DNA from: Sphingobacterium haloxyli
Lineage (GTDB): Bacteria > Bacteroidota > Bacteroidia > Sphingobacteriales > Sphingobacteriaceae
Length of the DNA: 64,000 nt
Direction: 5' to 3'
Assembly (NCBI RefSeq): GCF_002980525.1
Contig: NZ_PVBQ01000006.1
Coordinates: forward strand, 62,001-126,000
How positions within the stretch are numbered: the stretch's first letter is position 1; every line of letters starts with the position of its first letter. The notes beneath the pieces are model-generated. The model did not search any database, was not told the DNA's origin, and saw only the letters and a list, made by a program, of their open reading frames with translations. Both the position numbers and the translations under genes were made by a program. This document shows positions 36,741-45,849 of this stretch, in pieces.

Positions 36741-38153
36741 TTATACCTGTATTCCCGCGGTTTGCAGCATAAAGTTGTGTAACGCAGTATTCTTGATGAA
36801 AGGTTTCAAATCTTCACTACCAGGGCCGTACATCGCCAACTCTACATAATCGGCTGAGTGATCCATGGAAGCCCAACCGATAGATAAATGTTTTCGTTGA
36901 TACTGGGCAAGTTGCTGGAACGGCAACCGTCTTGGGTTGTAAATCCCTTCACTGTCTAACTGTTCATAATGCTTTAGTAACACTTTCGCTTCATCCGTCG
37001 CAATCGCATATCCTTGTGCAAATTCGATACGCTCTATCAGACGAGCTACGGAGTAACTTTTGTCGACACCGTTCAATATCCAATCGTTCGTATGCTTAAA
37101 TGTTTGTATGCGATCAAAGTTTTTATTGGCTTCAGCCCCCGAGAATAACCCTGGGTTGGCATTACCATGATCGGTGGTGATGATCACTAGCGTTTCTTTA
37201 TCGGCTTCCGCAAATGCCATTGCTTCGCCTACGGCGTCATCAAACGCTAATTGATCGTAAATAAGTCCACCCGGATCATTTGCATGCGCTGCCCAGTCGA
37301 CTTTACCACCTTCAACCTGCAGTACAAAACCGTTATTGTTGTTTTTTAATTGCTTGATAGCAGCTTTAGTCATTTCTGCCAAACTCGGTGTTTTTGTCGC
37401 TAGTGCAGCATCATTTTCTCGGTCCAGTGCATAAGGCAAGCCGCCGTCATGAAAGACGCCCAGAATTGGCTTGTTTTCGTTAGTAGCAAGCTTATTCATG
37501 TCATCACGGTTCTTCAAAACGGTGAAGCCAGCCTGCTGATATTTTGTAAAAAGATCTTGTTTGTCAGGTCGCTTGTTAGCACTAAAGAATTCCTCTCCGC
37601 CGCCCATCATGATGTCAAAACCTAAATCCATATATTGGAGAGCAATAGCGGGTTCGGCCGATCGCTTTACACTATTCACGCAAAAGCCTGCTGGCGTAGC
37701 GTGGGTAATCGTCACACTTGTTACACATCCAACGGATTTGCCGGCCGCTTTAAATTTCTGTAAAATAGGCTTGTTGAAGGACCCATCGGCGTTGACATTG
37801 AGGGAGCCATTTGGCACTCGAATGCCACCGCCCCAAGAGGAGCTTGCCGCCGCCGAATCCGTAATTAGCGAATTCGCGGAAGCAGTATCCATCAATGCGC
37901 GACGCACTTTATCATGCGAATAAAGCGATAGCCAGTTGCTTTCACGGCCTTCTTTGCGTTGGCGCATCATATCGGCCATGTTCAATGTGCCGATACTCAT
38001 ACCGTCGCTCACCATAAATATAATATTTTTAGCCTTACCAGCGTTTCCTAACGTTTCATCAACGAAACGACCGGCGAAAGAAGAAAAAGGGGATAAAACC
38101 GAAGCGCCTATCGCGCCTAATGCGGTTTTCTTAAAAAAATCTCTACGTCTCAT
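36741..38153 (-). CDS. Alkaline phosphatase (PhoA-like), Tat-exported
   Basis: Periplasmic metal-dependent phosphomonoesterase of 470 residues. The signal peptide starts with RRRDFFKKTALGAIG, a twin-arginine-type signal, so it is probably exported folded. The nucleophile is Ser100 in TDSAAASSS, and metal-site motifs include VSDGMSIG, DWAAHANDPGG and ITTDHGN. It frees phosphate from organic esters. It is near Ppx/GppA and a PiT-like membrane protein, which suggests a loose phosphate cluster. A TAGCTTTG -7-like box lies upstream at 38208-38215 on the minus strand. No Pho box was recognised. Confidence 0.93.
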   Translation of the reverse strand: MRRRDFFKKTALGAIGASVLSPFSSFAGRFVDETLGNAGKAKNIIFMVSDGMSIGTLNMADMMRQRKEGRESNWLSLYSHDKVRRALMDTASANSLITDSAAASSSWGGGIRVPNGSLNVNADGSFNKPILQKFKAAGKSVGCVTSVTITHATPAGFCVNSVKRSAEPAIALQYMDLGFDIMMGGGEEFFSANKRPDKQDLFTKYQQAGFTVLKNRDDMNKLATNENKPILGVFHDGGLPYALDRENDAALATKTPSLAEMTKAAIKQLKNNNNGFVLQVEGGKVDWAAHANDPGGLIYDQLAFDDAVGEAMAFAEADKETLVIITTDHGNANPGLFSGAEANKNFDRIQTFKHTNDWILNGVDKSYSVARLIERIEFAQGYAIATDEAKVLLKHYEQLDSEGIYNPRRLPFQQLAQYQRKHLSIGWASMDHSADYVELAMYGPGSEDLKPFIKNTALHNFMLQTAGIQV

Positions 38154-38324
38154 GTATTTTTATGTACTTTATTCGGTGCCCTTCGAGAGATGGACAAAAT
38201 CAAGACACAAAGCTAGGTGATTTGAGGAAAGTAGATGTGCTCTTTAGTTTAATTTATTATTAATAATTTGTAGACTGTTTATTTTGTGTTACAATCATCG
38301 AGAGCAAGTCCCCTTCAAGCGCGG

Positions 38325-39176
38325 CTATTCGTTGTATATCGCCATAATAGGGACGTCTATGCTACGTAGCAAATCTTGCGTGAGACTGAATGAAAAAAGA
38401 CGTTGGTAGAAATTTCGCTTGTGATTGACTAGGCACACCATATCGATATTATTGGTTTTGCAATAGTCAGCAAGAGACGCCTTTAAATTGATAGTGTCAA
38501 TAGACTGGAAATGTACATTATCTTCGGTGCCGTTAAAATGCAACGACTCTTTAAACCGGTCCATTAGTGGTACAATGGATTCGCCGTGCGCCAAATCAAA
38601 GTGCAATACGTGCAATTTCGCTTCAAATTCTTCACATATTTTTACGATTTGAGCGAGGGGACCTTTTTCATCTTCTTTGTAGTCTACCAAAAAAACGATA
38701 TTATTGATGTCGCCATCGAAAGACGCCCGTTCGGGAATAGCAATGACCGGCTTGTTGATTTGTTCGAGGATAACAGAAGTGTTTGTCTTCATAAAAACGT
38801 CAAACATTCCCATTTTAATGGCTTGTGTCCCCATCATCACTAGCTCTATCTTGTCTTCCTTTCGCTGGACATAGGCTTTGAGAGTTTCTATAAACTGACC
38901 TTCTTCTACGACATATTTAACTTTTACACCTTCCCGATCGGAATACAACTTGTCGATTAATTTCTCAAAGGGGGGGAACTTATCTTTTTTAGATCGGAAG
39001 TTCTCGATATCGACTTTTTCATATATCGCTTGGGTTTCCTCGTCGATTTCTGCGCCAGGCATAAAGCAGTGATAAACGATTAGCTTCACCTGGATTTTTT
39101 CTGCATATTTAAGGGCGTAATCGAATGCATTGAGAGATGCTTTAGAAAAATCAGTTGGAAAGAGTATGCTTTTCAT
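38325..39176 (-). CDS. Universal stress protein, two Usp domains
   Basis: Cytosolic protein of 283 residues containing two tandem UspA folds, the first opening KSILFPTDFSKASLNAFDYALKYAEKI and the second from about residue 150. The end of the second domain (LLRSIDVPIMAIYNE) is typical. Such proteins accumulate under starvation or stress, and some bind ATP; a clean G-x2-G-x9-GS motif is not evident. It lies 50 bases downstream of the PiT-like membrane protein gene, so the two may be co-transcribed. Confidence 0.9.
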   Translation of the reverse strand: MKSILFPTDFSKASLNAFDYALKYAEKIQVKLIVYHCFMPGAEIDEETQAIYEKVDIENFRSKKDKFPPFEKLIDKLYSDREGVKVKYVVEEGQFIETLKAYVQRKEDKIELVMMGTQAIKMGMFDVFMKTNTSVILEQINKPVIAIPERASFDGDINNIVFLVDYKEDEKGPLAQIVKICEEFEAKLHVLHFDLAHGESIVPLMDRFKESLHFNGTEDNVHFQSIDTINLKASLADYCKTNNIDMVCLVNHKRNFYQRLFSFSLTQDLLRSIDVPIMAIYNE

Positions 39177-39226
39177 AATGCTGTTAGATAAAGATTTATA
39201 AGTTCGTTTTAAAACCGTGTTTTTCG

Positions 39227-40186
39227 CTACCCCGCTGCGAGGTAACGAACCATATAAACGAGAACAATACTGACGATCAAACCAATCATCACTTTTACTA
39301 AATCCATGCCAAGGTTTCTGAACATGGCTTTACGATTTTCTTTTTTTCGCAACATGAAGTTGATCGCGATTTCCCGTCCGGCCAAAATACCTATAAATAC
39401 CCAGGTTGTACTCATCGGAACGTTGTTCAGCTCTTTAAAAAAGAACAGTATAATACCGTAAGCGAAATCGATGATGGTTGCCGAACGGATATCGACCGTG
39501 TTGGTCTTGGAACGTACAATATTTTGAATGGCGCCACCTCTTGTTGCGATAATGTAAGCCAGTAAGCCTAGCAGTACGGCAAGGGACAAGCCGAGTTGCC
39601 AGCCATTGAGGTCTCTCGGCAGATATACGTAAATATTTGCGAAATCCTGAATTAGCCATTGAGACCAAAGGAAACCGGTAGATCCCCATTGTAGTGCTGT
39701 CCAAACCTCGGTTTGCCGGCGAGTAATTGGATTTTCGATAAATTTTCGCTCCAATACCTTTGAAATGGCTAGGTACAAGACGATGGCAGCTCCAAAGGCT
39801 ACAGCATAGCCGGAAACTGACTTGAGCACCATTTCGTTTAGATTTTCGGGATTAAAAAAAGTAAGTATAAGAAAGGAGGTACTTACCGGAATACCCGTAC
39901 GGGTGAGTAGCATCAGAATGACTGGCGGCAGCAAGAAATACCAAGCGAAGGGATCTGGCAAAGGATATTTTTCGAGTCTGCCGTAGGAAACGTCTCCATC
40001 GTAGTTTATATATCCAATGATGAGGGTAACTGACAATATACCACCAGCGAACAACCATAATACCCACCATTTTTTTCGTTCATTAGAACTTAAAAACGTA
40101 CCTAACGTCTGTATAGTATCGTTACCGACGACGGAATAGGCGGCCAATACGAAACCCAAGTACATCACAATTGCAGAAATATCCAT
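39227..40186 (-). CDS. Multi-pass membrane protein, PiT phosphate-transporter-like
   Basis: Membrane protein of 319 residues with about eight hydrophobic helices; I chose the ATG at 40186 over a GTG twelve codons upstream. Two internal motifs look like the inverted repeats of the PiT phosphate permeases: SVVGNDTIQTLGTF near the start (compare GANDVANAFG) and NVPMSTTWVFIGILAG near the end (compare P-x-STTH-x2-G). It is shorter than classic PiT. It may import phosphate or another anion, and may act with the neighbouring stress protein. The assignment to PiT is by motif only. Confidence 0.65.
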   Translation of the reverse strand: MDISAIVMYLGFVLAAYSVVGNDTIQTLGTFLSSNERKKWWVLWLFAGGILSVTLIIGYINYDGDVSYGRLEKYPLPDPFAWYFLLPPVILMLLTRTGIPVSTSFLILTFFNPENLNEMVLKSVSGYAVAFGAAIVLYLAISKVLERKFIENPITRRQTEVWTALQWGSTGFLWSQWLIQDFANIYVYLPRDLNGWQLGLSLAVLLGLLAYIIATRGGAIQNIVRSKTNTVDIRSATIIDFAYGIILFFFKELNNVPMSTTWVFIGILAGREIAINFMLRKKENRKAMFRNLGMDLVKVMIGLIVSIVLVYMVRYLAAG

Positions 40187-40338
40187 CTTGCTTGTATTTA
40201 TATTACGGGTGGCAAGTGACACAATTTATGTTAACTTATTGTTAACTTAATGTTGTTTTTTTGTGTCCTATATGTAAATGGTGGGTAGCAGGCGAGTATA
40301 GCTAGTATATACATAAAGGTGCCTACTAACCAGTGGCA

Positions 40339-41133
40339 TCACATGTTATTCGCCCTGACCGTGATCTCGGCAATGTCAAGAATCTCGATTTGTTTTTCTT
40401 TATCTTTTGCTTTGACTCCATCCCGCAGCATTGTCATACAGAACGGACAAGCGGCAGCAACGATGGTTGCCTGCGATTCGATGACATCTTCCATACGTTC
40501 TACGTTTACCTCTTTTTTTCCCGGTTCCGGTTCTTTGAACATTTGCGCTCCACCTGCTCCACAGCACAATCCATTGCTCCTACAGCGTTTTAATTCGACT
40601 AAATCTGCGTCGAGCACTTCCAATACCTGCCGGGGCGCTTCGTAGACTTCGTTGGCACGACCTAAATAACATGGATCGTGGTAGGTGATGCGCTTTCCTC
40701 TAAATTCGTTTCCATCGGCGGGTTTAAGTTTTCCTTCGGTTATCAGCGACTGGATGAGTTGGGTGTGATGAATAACTTCGAAATTCCCACCTAAATTAGG
40801 ATATTCATTCTTAATTGTATTGAAACAGTGTGGGCAGGCTGTGACGATTTTCGTTATTTCGTATCCATTTAACACCTCGATATTCATTAATGCCTGCATT
40901 TGAAAAAGAAACTCGTTTCCGGCTCTTTTTGCCGGATCGCCCGTACAATTTTCTTCTGTACCCAAAACAGCGTATTTAACACCTACGTGCTGTAAAATTT
41001 TACAGACGGATTTAGTAATACGTTGGGCACGTTCATCAAAACTTCCTGCACACCCGACCCAAAACAAAAGATCTGGACGTTCGCCTTTTGCTGCCATTTC
41101 TGCTACCGTAGGAATATGAAAAGTTTTTTCCAT
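40339..41133 (-). CDS. CCG-domain iron-sulfur protein (HdrB/GlpC-type subunit)
   Basis: Cytosolic protein of 264 residues with two cysteine-rich CCG modules. The first has WVGCAGSFD, ENCTGD and CPHCF; the second has HDPCYLG, LCCGAGGAQM and CPFCM. Such domains bind special Fe-S clusters and pass electrons in heterodisulfide reductase, glycerol-3-phosphate, lactate and glycolate oxidation complexes. It lies 10 bases downstream of the membrane Fe-S protein gene, so the two form one complex. No dehydrogenase flavoprotein gene is adjacent, so the electron donor is unknown. Confidence 0.9.
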   Translation of the reverse strand: MEKTFHIPTVAEMAAKGERPDLLFWVGCAGSFDERAQRITKSVCKILQHVGVKYAVLGTEENCTGDPAKRAGNEFLFQMQALMNIEVLNGYEITKIVTACPHCFNTIKNEYPNLGGNFEVIHHTQLIQSLITEGKLKPADGNEFRGKRITYHDPCYLGRANEVYEAPRQVLEVLDADLVELKRCRSNGLCCGAGGAQMFKEPEPGKKEVNVERMEDVIESQATIVAAACPFCMTMLRDGVKAKDKEKQIEILDIAEITVRANNM

Positions 41134-41143
41134 GAGTGTTTTA

Positions 41144-42436
41144 TTATTGATTTATCCAGTTAGCGCGATCCGCTTGCGCATATTTCCAAGGAGCCCCGTT
41201 ATTTTCCAAGTTACCAAACATCGCGTTGATACTTGTAGGAGCTTGTGATTCTTCCATCACGGCGTACTGGCGTAATCCAAGAATAATCTCCAAAGGATCT
41301 ATATTAACGGGACACGCTTCCACACAGGCATTGCACGTTGTACAGGCCCATATTTCCTCTCTCATGATATAAGAGTCGATTAATGACTTGTTATCTTCTT
41401 GAAAACGTCCGTTTTTTGCAATATTTTGTCCCACTTCTGCTAATCGATCTCGTGTATCCATCATAATTTTGCGGGGTGACAACAGCTTACCTGTGATATT
41501 GGCCGGACACGCTGCAGTGCAACGGCCACACTCGGTGCAGGCATATGCGTCTAATAAGTTCTTCCAAGTAAGATCTTGTACGTCCTTGACGCCAAACCGG
41601 CCAACTTCATTTGTCGGTGGCGGGAGTGAAGGATCTAGCATCGCCTTTACTTCGTGGGTTACAGTAGGCATATTGTCAAATTTACCTTTGGGCTCCAATT
41701 TTGAAAAATAAGTATTTGGGAACGCTAGAATAATATGCAAATGCTTCGATACCGGGAGGTAGTTTAAGAAAGCCAACACGCCGATAATGTGAAACCACCA
41801 ACAAAACCGCTCTAGCGCCACCAATGCCGGAGCAGATTCAGGCAATAGAGGAAGTAAAAACTGACTTACTGGAAACGCGCCTGCATGGTGATACACCGGA
41901 TGATCAAGTTGTTGAAGTTTAAGGTCGGCAGCGTTCATGAACAGAAATGCCGTCATAAGTAAAATTTCCGCAATTAAGATAAGATTAGCATCCGTTCTTG
42001 GCCAGTTTTTAAGCTCCCTGCCACCAAAACGGTAGATCCGCAACGCGCTCCGTCTAACGAGAAAGATAATACAGCTAAACAGCACAGCGAAAGCTAACCA
42101 TTCAAAGGTATATATAAGACCGCTATAAAACGTTCCTAAAGAATAAAAGACCCGATGTGTACCGAATAAACCATCGATAATGATTTCAAGCATCTCAATA
42201 TTGATAATGCAGAAACCCACATATACAAATAGGTGCAACAGGGCTGGAATCGGTTTCTTGAACATCTTTTTTTGTCCGAAGGCAACCAGAAGCATCAGTT
42301 TCAGGCGTTCAATTGGTCTGTCGCTCCGATCTACAGCTTTGCCGAGCTTAATGTTTTTATAGATGCGGCGAGCGTTTCTAGCGAAAATCACCACGGCGAG
42401 TGTGAACAAACAAAAGAAGATGATTTGACCCATCAT
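41144..42436 (-). CDS. Membrane-bound 4Fe-4S dicluster protein (HdrD/NarI-like)
   Basis: Protein of 430 residues with about six membrane helices in the first 240 residues, resembling a cytochrome-b-like (NarI-type) anchor. Two [4Fe-4S] motifs follow: CTECGRCTAACP and CTTCNACVEACP. This is the quinone-facing electron-transfer half of a two-gene module with the CCG protein downstream. In other bacteria such modules oxidise hydroxyacids or take electrons from ETF. The start has two ATGs; a -7 box lies about 26 bases upstream. Confidence 0.9.
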   Translation of the reverse strand: MMGQIIFFCLFTLAVVIFARNARRIYKNIKLGKAVDRSDRPIERLKLMLLVAFGQKKMFKKPIPALLHLFVYVGFCIINIEMLEIIIDGLFGTHRVFYSLGTFYSGLIYTFEWLAFAVLFSCIIFLVRRSALRIYRFGGRELKNWPRTDANLILIAEILLMTAFLFMNAADLKLQQLDHPVYHHAGAFPVSQFLLPLLPESAPALVALERFCWWFHIIGVLAFLNYLPVSKHLHIILAFPNTYFSKLEPKGKFDNMPTVTHEVKAMLDPSLPPPTNEVGRFGVKDVQDLTWKNLLDAYACTECGRCTAACPANITGKLLSPRKIMMDTRDRLAEVGQNIAKNGRFQEDNKSLIDSYIMREEIWACTTCNACVEACPVNIDPLEIILGLRQYAVMEESQAPTSINAMFGNLENNGAPWKYAQADRANWINQ

Positions 42437-42461
42437 AACTATTTTTTAGTTGGTTTCTACA

Positions 42462-42469
42462 CAAATATA
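42462..42469 (-). promoter_or_regulatory. -7 box of the iron-sulfur operon
   Basis: TATATTTG on the minus strand matches TAnnTTTG exactly and would start transcription about 20 bases before the ATG at 42436. No clear -33 element. Confidence 0.4.
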
Positions 42470-42530
42470 ACGATACGGCTTATACTATGTTAGCATAATA
42501 CATATTTGGAAAGATTAAAAATAGCGGATT

Positions 42531-43466
42531 TTATAGTTTGCTCTCTTTTTTTACTTTACGCTTGGTGTTTACGATTTTAGCAGCTTGTGTAATAGCAAAT
42601 TGACCCTCCAGGTACTTCACGATCTCGCTGGCGATATCTTTTCCCGTGGCCGTTTCAATACCTTCTAATCCCGGTGATGAATTGACTTCGAGAATGAGCG
42701 GTCCACGGGCGGAGGGGAGCATATCAACACCAGCTACCGTGAGTCCCATAGCTTTTGCCGCAGAAACAGCGGTCTGCTTTTCCGCACGCGTTAGTTTAAC
42801 GATTTCCGCACTTCCGCCACGGTGCAAATTCGAACGGAATTCACCTTCCTTAGCCGTTCGTTTCATAGCACCTACTACCTTGCCATCTACAACAAAAGCT
42901 CGGATATCTGTTCCTTTTGCTTCTTTAATATACTCCTGTATTAGAATGTTGTTGCCTAGTCCATAAAATGCTTCAATAACCGACGAGGCCGCTTTTTTTG
43001 TTTCCGCTAATACCACGCCGATACCCTGTGTGCCTTCCAATAGTTTGATGACTAATGGAGCACCACCAACCATGCTGATCAAGTCGTCCACATCGGAAAC
43101 GGAACGTGCGAACCCGGTAATCGGAAGGCCGAGACCTGCGCCCGACAGAATTTGCATGCAACGTAGTTTATCCCGAGAACGTGTGATTGCCTGGCTTGGA
43201 TTTGCAGACACAACGTTCATTACCTCAAACTGGCGCACAATCGCAGAGCCGTAGAATGTCAAAGACGAACCGATCCGTGGGATAATGGCGTCAATATGGG
43301 ATAAATCTTGCCCTTTGTAATGAATAGTAGGTTTCCCCTGTTGGATGCCCACGTAGCATTTGCTGTGATCTATGACTACGCAATGGTGCCCGCGGAGTTG
43401 AACGGCTTCGACCAGACGTTTAGTCGAATAAAGGTTTTTGTTTGTTGATAATACAGCAATATTCAC
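42531..43466 (-). CDS. rimK: RimK-family ATP-grasp ligase
   Basis: Protein of 311 residues with a short N-terminal domain ([19 protein letters not shown]) and an ATP-grasp core. The core has nucleotide-binding segments [35 protein letters not shown] and the metal site [14 protein letters not shown]. RimK ligates glutamate to the C-terminus of ribosomal protein S6. Bacteroidota homologues may modify other peptides. It starts with GTG and follows a retropepsin-like gene on the same strand by about 56 bases, a pairing seen widely for RimK and its protease partner. Confidence 0.93.
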   Translation of the reverse strand: MNIAVLSTNKNLYSTKRLVEAVQLRGHHCVVIDHSKCYVGIQQGKPTIHYKGQDLSHIDAIIPRIGSSLTFYGSAIVRQFEVMNVVSANPSQAITRSRDKLRCMQILSGAGLGLPITGFARSVSDVDDLISMVGGAPLVIKLLEGTQGIGVVLAETKKAASSVIEAFYGLGNNILIQEYIKEAKGTDIRAFVVDGKVVGAMKRTAKEGEFRSNLHRGGSAEIVKLTRAEKQTAVSAAKAMGLTVAGVDMLPSARGPLILEVNSSPGLEGIETATGKDIASEIVKYLEGQFAITQAAKIVNTKRKVKKESKL

Positions 43467-43522
43467 TGAAAGTATTTTTTATGGTTAAAACAGATGAGTC
43501 TAAGATAAGTTTTGGAGTACCA

Positions 43523-43933
43523 CTATATATTCTTTGCCAGATGGTCTTGTGACACATCGACCAAAAATTTGCCACTAACGAAGTTTCTTCCAAGTAGCAT
43601 AGGGTAAGACATTGCGGAACGGTCCCGAACGGATAATTTGATATCAAATAGCTTGTTGAATAATTTTATCTTTGTTATAAAAATATGTCTTGTTTCGGAT
43701 TGTCCGAAAGAGCTTTTCACCACGCGTTCCCGATGGATAAGAAAGGTAAAATCTGGGTGTCCTTGGATAGTACATCGAATATAGCGATGCCCATCCTTTT
43801 CAAATATTTCAAACCGGTTGCAATGTAATACAGAGGTGTCTGCACCCGTATCCACTTTTGCACAAATGTTATAGAGCCCCAACTCGGGGAGATCTACTGT
43901 TTCTATGCGGCCTATGATACGCTTTTCTTGCAT
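43523..43933 (-). CDS. RimK-associated retropepsin-like aspartic peptidase
   Basis: Protein of 136 residues of the family labelled ATP-dependent zinc protease or RimB/RloA-like. The motif VDTGADTSVLHC is the aspartic-peptidase active-site signature (D-T/S-G) and IKLSVRDRSAMSYPMLLGRNF is the second conserved stretch. In characterised RimK operons the partner modulates or removes the glutamate tail. Its position directly before the RimK-like gene supports that role here (inference). Confidence 0.87.
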   Translation of the reverse strand: MQEKRIIGRIETVDLPELGLYNICAKVDTGADTSVLHCNRFEIFEKDGHRYIRCTIQGHPDFTFLIHRERVVKSSFGQSETRHIFITKIKLFNKLFDIKLSVRDRSAMSYPMLLGRNFVSGKFLVDVSQDHLAKNI

Positions 43934-43971
43934 TACTTATCACGATTTCCTGTTTTTTATCGCGCTATTCT

Positions 43972-45150
43972 TTATTCGTAAATAAAGGATCCGTGTGGCG
44001 AACGAATAGTTACTTTTTTTGAGGTGCTCTCCTCTACACGGCCGATAATTTGCGCTTCAATACCATACGATTCGGATATATTGATGATATCCTTTGCAAT
44101 TTCCTGCGGAATATATAGCTCCATACGATGGCCCATATTAAAGACTTTGTACATTTCTTCCCACGAGGTACTTGATTGTCTTTGAATGAGGTCAAACAGT
44201 GGCGGAATAGGAAATAAATTATCCTTGATGACATGTACATCTTCAATAAAATGTAACACTTTGGTTTGTGCGCCTCCCGAACAGTGAATCATCCCATCAA
44301 TCTGTTGACGATATTTGTCAAGAACCGTCTTGATGACAGGCGCATAGGTACGTGTAGGAGATAGGACGAGCTTGCCGGCCGTGATCTCTTCGTTTTCATT
44401 TATTCTTATCGGTTCTGTCAATTTACAGTTGCCCGAAAATACCAATTCATAAGGCACCGCAGGGTCATAGCTTTCCGGATACTTTTCAGCAACATATTTA
44501 TGAAAAACATCATGGCGCGCTGAGGTCAAACCATTGGAACCCATACCCCCATTATATTCGCTTTCATAGTTTGCCTGACCGTAAGATGCCAGTCCTACAA
44601 TCACGTTTCCTGCCTTGATACGGTGATTGGAAATAATATCCTGTCGTTTCATGCGGCACGTTACAGTGCTGTCCACAATAATAGTCCGTACCAAATCGCC
44701 TAAGTCGGCTGTTTCCCCTCCTGTAGAGTAGATGCCAATACCTAGTTGTCGTAACTCGGCGAGAATATCTTCTGTACCGTTGATAATTTCGGCTATTACG
44801 TCGCCTGGGATGACGTTTTTATTGCGCCCGATAGTAGAAGAAAGTAAAATATTGTCGACCGCACCCACACAAAGAAGATCATCCACGTTCATTATAATGG
44901 CATCTTGGGCAATTCCACGCCAAACAGAGCTGTCTCCAGTTTCTTTCCAATAGACATACGCCAGCGAAGATTTTGTGCCGGCCCCATCGGCGTGCATGAT
45001 GTTGCACCACGCCTCGTCACCTCCCAGTATGTCGGGTATGACTTTACAGAAAGCTTTCGGGAACAGTCCCTTGTCAATGTTCTTGATCGCGTTGTGTACA
45101 TCCTCTTTGCCTGCGGACACACCCCTTTGGTTGTATTTTAAGTCTGACAT
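43972..45150 (-). CDS. purM: Phosphoribosylformylglycinamidine cyclo-ligase (AIR synthase family)
   Basis: Protein of 392 residues from the ATG at 45150. The longer reading frame would run through the -7 box and is unlikely. It has the PurM fold: start YNQRGVSAGKEDVHNAIK, ATP-binding segment ADGAGTKSSLAYVYWKE, MNVDDLLCVGA and GGETADLGDLV. It closes the ring of FGAM to form AIR in purine synthesis. It is longer than E. coli PurM (345), as Bacteroidota forms often are. A PurM-related enzyme of slightly different role cannot be fully excluded. Confidence 0.88.
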   Translation of the reverse strand: MSDLKYNQRGVSAGKEDVHNAIKNIDKGLFPKAFCKVIPDILGGDEAWCNIMHADGAGTKSSLAYVYWKETGDSSVWRGIAQDAIIMNVDDLLCVGAVDNILLSSTIGRNKNVIPGDVIAEIINGTEDILAELRQLGIGIYSTGGETADLGDLVRTIIVDSTVTCRMKRQDIISNHRIKAGNVIVGLASYGQANYESEYNGGMGSNGLTSARHDVFHKYVAEKYPESYDPAVPYELVFSGNCKLTEPIRINENEEITAGKLVLSPTRTYAPVIKTVLDKYRQQIDGMIHCSGGAQTKVLHFIEDVHVIKDNLFPIPPLFDLIQRQSSTSWEEMYKVFNMGHRMELYIPQEIAKDIINISESYGIEAQIIGRVEESTSKKVTIRSPHGSFIYE

Positions 45151-45158
45151 CGTATGTG

Positions 45159-45166
45159 CAAAAATA
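45159..45166 (-). promoter_or_regulatory. -7 box at the start of purM
   Basis: TATTTTTG on the minus strand lies 8 bases before the ATG at 45150, implying a leader of only a few bases. It also supports this ATG over the upstream one. Confidence 0.35.
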
Positions 45167-45293
45167 ACAAACCCAATGATATTCCTATAACGGAAAGATA
45201 AAAATTCGCTATACAGAGAAAACATATAGTATATGCACAGTTGTATTTTAAGTGCAAGCTGAGAAAGGGAAACGACGGTTGTCTTGCAATATA

Positions 45294-45788
45294 CTAAGGT
45301 GTGCAGACCATTTCACGAACGATCTCCCAAGCACCCAATAATCTTTCTTGATTAAAACTGGCGTTTGCGGGGCTAGTACTCGGAAGTGTGATATATTGGA
45401 TGCCGGCGGTTCGTTTAAAATATTTGTCGAATAGTTTTTGCGCTTTTTGGCCGTTAAAGCAAACGGTCTTGACATCGGGATTATCTTGAAGCAATTGGTT
45501 TATTTTGTTGGGACTTTCCTCCAAGATGTCGGTATCCATACTACCCTTTCGAATAGCCGCTTCGCAGACATCCCATAGTGCAATGCCGTGTTGGTGTAAC
45601 AGATCAACTCGACTAGAATAATCAATTGGAACAGGGACGGATAGGAGCAACGCCAAGGTTTTCCAAAAGCGATTTTGGGGATGAGCATAATATTGGTTTT
45701 CCTGCAATGATTTGTCTCCCGGCAAGGAGCCTAAAATGAGAAGTTTACTTTTTTCGGGAATAATGGGGGCGAATGATTTCTTGAACAT
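45294..45788 (-). CDS. Hypoxanthine-DNA (deoxyinosine) glycosylase, uracil-DNA glycosylase superfamily
   Basis: Protein of 164 residues. The motif GSLPGDKSLQENQYYAHPQNRFW is the signature of family 6 UDG-superfamily enzymes that remove deaminated adenine (hypoxanthine) from DNA; family members lack uracil activity in the cases studied. The C-terminal PSTSPANASFN is the matching substrate-loop region. Length is typical. It is a single gene, divergent from ubiX across a 300-base region that holds a structured repeat. Confidence 0.9.
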   Translation of the reverse strand: MFKKSFAPIIPEKSKLLILGSLPGDKSLQENQYYAHPQNRFWKTLALLLSVPVPIDYSSRVDLLHQHGIALWDVCEAAIRKGSMDTDILEESPNKINQLLQDNPDVKTVCFNGQKAQKLFDKYFKRTAGIQYITLPSTSPANASFNQERLLGAWEIVREMVCTP

Positions 45789-45849
45789 GGTTCGAATTTA
45801 GAGAAAATCTTCGATTTTTATATCGAAGGTGTTCTTTAATCAAATTTTA

